A stretch of DNA of 64,000 nt from Colletotrichum lupini (taxonomy: Eukaryota; Ascomycota; Sordariomycetes; Glomerellales; Glomerellaceae): assembly GCF_023278565.1 (NCBI RefSeq), contig NC_064680.1, positions 1,426,001-1,490,000 on the forward strand. The letters run 5' to 3'. Of this stretch, positions 62,974-64,000 are shown piece by piece (the stretch's first letter is position 1; the number at the start of each line of letters is the position of its first letter). Both the position numbers and the translations under genes were made by a program. The notes below the pieces were generated by a model, which saw only the letters and a list, made by a program, of their open reading frames with translations, was not told where the DNA came from and searched no databases.

Positions 62974-63181
62974 TATTAATAAGTATATAATATAAAAAAA
63001 AGCTTATAAAGGCTAACTATTATTAAGGTCTAAAAAATAAATTATTAAAATTTATCCTTCTCTCGAGGTATATTATTAGCGCTCTATATATACCTAAGCT
63101 GCTCTTTTATTACTTAGTCCCCCTCTTTATACCCCCTGAGCTATCCCTTAACTAACGAGGCCTGACCGGCGAGGCCTGACA
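62974..63181 (-). repeat. LTR at the right end of the Gypsy element
   Basis: It is 208 bp and the partner of 56613-56821. Its right end (63150-63181) keeps GGCC-rich sequence and ends TGACA, followed by the GGCTA duplication. Confidence 0.92.
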
Positions 63182-63186
63182 GGCTA

Positions 63187-63533
63187 TAATTTAATACTAC
63201 TGAGAAAGTTACGTGTATAGGTTATACAGCCTCGAACCTTCCTTTCCCACAGTCCGCCCACATCCCACATCCCTTGTGCTTCTTCTAGTCACTTAGAAGT
63301 CACAACTCAGCCCAACTCGGTCTTTTGCCCAACAGACCGTATATCCACTTTCATATTTCTCATCTCCATCCTCCAGAGTGAATCTCATGTGTTTAGTGCT
63401 CTGGTCCAGCTAACCAAAATCGCATCCAAGTGTCGCGTCGAGCTGCCGTTTTGAGAATGCAGCCTAGATCGGTCGTGTGAAGCACAACGCTACCACGTGA
63501 ATGGACTTTCTAGTCCTTCGCATACTTGTCAGT
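63187..63533. other. Spacer between Gypsy element and transporter gene
   Basis: This is normal-composition sequence containing the 3' untranslated side of the transporter gene. No other feature is seen. Confidence 0.5.
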
Positions 63534-64000
63534 TTACCATTTGCTTTTGAGGTTTCTGTCGTGCAGGAGACGAGCAATGAAGATGATGGCTCCTCCTCCG
63601 AGCAGACAACACCCCTAAGAATATGCCGTTAGCAATGATTTCTGATCAATAAGACGAAGAAATGCAAGACTTACTGCAAAGATGATCAGAGAATGGTACC
63701 CGGCTCGGGTCTCACTTGTAATCAACGCGCCAGCGATTGGACTGCCGGTCAAAAACGCCATAGACGTAACGGTGCCAAAAGCGCCGAGCCTTGCGCCCAA
63801 CTTATCAGCAGGGATGATTTGGCCAGTGGCGGCAGGCATGACTGAGATGAAGACACCAGATGCGAAGCCGTAGAGGCAGGCAAAGCCAGCCAGAACGCCA
63901 GGGGTTGTAGCAGGGAGCCACATCGCCACGCACAAAAGCCCACATAAAAGGATCATGGGGTAGAGAAAGTTCAGCCGTCCGATGCGGTCCGCCGCATGAC
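63534..64000 (-). CDS. Major facilitator transporter, monocarboxylate-porter type (3' part only)
   Basis: This is the C-terminal end of a multi-membrane-spanning transporter in the plasma or an internal membrane; its start lies beyond the window. Exons 64000-63675 and 63614-63534 (minus) join across a 60-nt intron with GTAAGT donor and GCTAAC branch. The fragment starts in ADRIGRLN, the cytoplasmic loop signature of the major facilitator fold, and continues with helices MILLCGLLCVAMWLP, GFACLYGFASGVFISVMPA, then QIIPADKLGARLGAFG, a pattern typical of fungal monocarboxylate-like members, and ends in a last helix and a basic tail (DRNLKSKW). Transport substrate cannot be told. Confidence 0.88.

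Larger units (their letters stand above)
56613..63181 (-). mobile_element. Complete RIP-degraded Ty3/Gypsy LTR retrotransposon, minus orientation
   Basis: LTRs of 209 bp (56613-56821) and 208 bp (62974-63181) flank a heavily RIP-mutated interior; the duplication GGCTA is at 56608-56612 and 63182-63186. On the minus strand near 60320-60560, reverse-transcriptase remnants read AKGNK, AFRTKYK, FKLTNAP and YLDNILIY, that is the Gypsy FRT-YG, PFGLTNAP and YLDD motifs with RIP changes such as Asp to Asn and Gln or Trp codons turned into stops. This fixes superfamily and orientation. It is not coding-competent. It lies between the SDR and the transporter at the window edge. Confidence 0.93.

Overview
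The window is nuclear DNA of a filamentous ascomycete, most likely a plant-associated Sordariomycete; a Colletotrichum-like genome would fit, but no marker proves the genus. Genes have short GT-AG introns (about 50-90 nt) with CTAAC/CTAAT-type branch sites. GC-balanced gene islands alternate with very AT-rich, TpA-rich, stop-riddled blocks, the signature of repeat-induced point mutation (RIP).

Layout. 1-24.2 kb is a gene island: a secreted M14 carboxypeptidase, a secreted and possibly GPI-anchored GH5-type glycosidase, a YtcJ-type amidohydrolase, a Zn2Cys6 transcription factor, a hydantoinase/5-oxoprolinase-type protein with a C-terminal DUF917-like part, a small cysteine-rich secreted protein that single-exon ORF calling misses, a type-B carboxylesterase with a frame problem, and a short-chain dehydrogenase. 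24.24-29.17 kb is a RIP-degraded element with 32-bp terminal inverted repeats and a 5-bp direct flanking repeat. 29.2-35.7 kb is an island with a CFEM-containing Pth11-like receptor and a second multi-exon cysteine-rich secreted protein. 35.67-42.58 kb is a complete RIP-degraded Ty1/Copia element. 43.47-51.73 kb is a complete RIP-degraded LTR element of unrecognised content; inside it lie an unmutated 108-bp poly(A) retro-insert and an unmutated 487-bp patch. 51.7-56.6 kb is an island with a Gfo/Idh/MocA oxidoreductase and a second SDR. 56.61-63.18 kb is a complete RIP-degraded Ty3/Gypsy element on the minus strand. The right edge holds the 3' end of a major-facilitator transporter.

How it fits together. 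The amidohydrolase, Zn2Cys6 regulator and hydantoinase-type protein are neighbours and may form a small catabolic module for cyclic amides or related compounds; this is inference from adjacency. The two cysteine-rich secreted proteins, the CFEM receptor, the peptidase and the glycosidase are the kinds of genes used at a host or substrate surface. The second cysteine-rich gene and the 56-kb SDR each lie within about 260 bp of a retrotransposon, typical of repeat-edge compartments in two-speed fungal genomes. All three LTR elements keep paired LTRs of near-identical length and perfect 5-bp target-site duplications, so their boundaries are exact.
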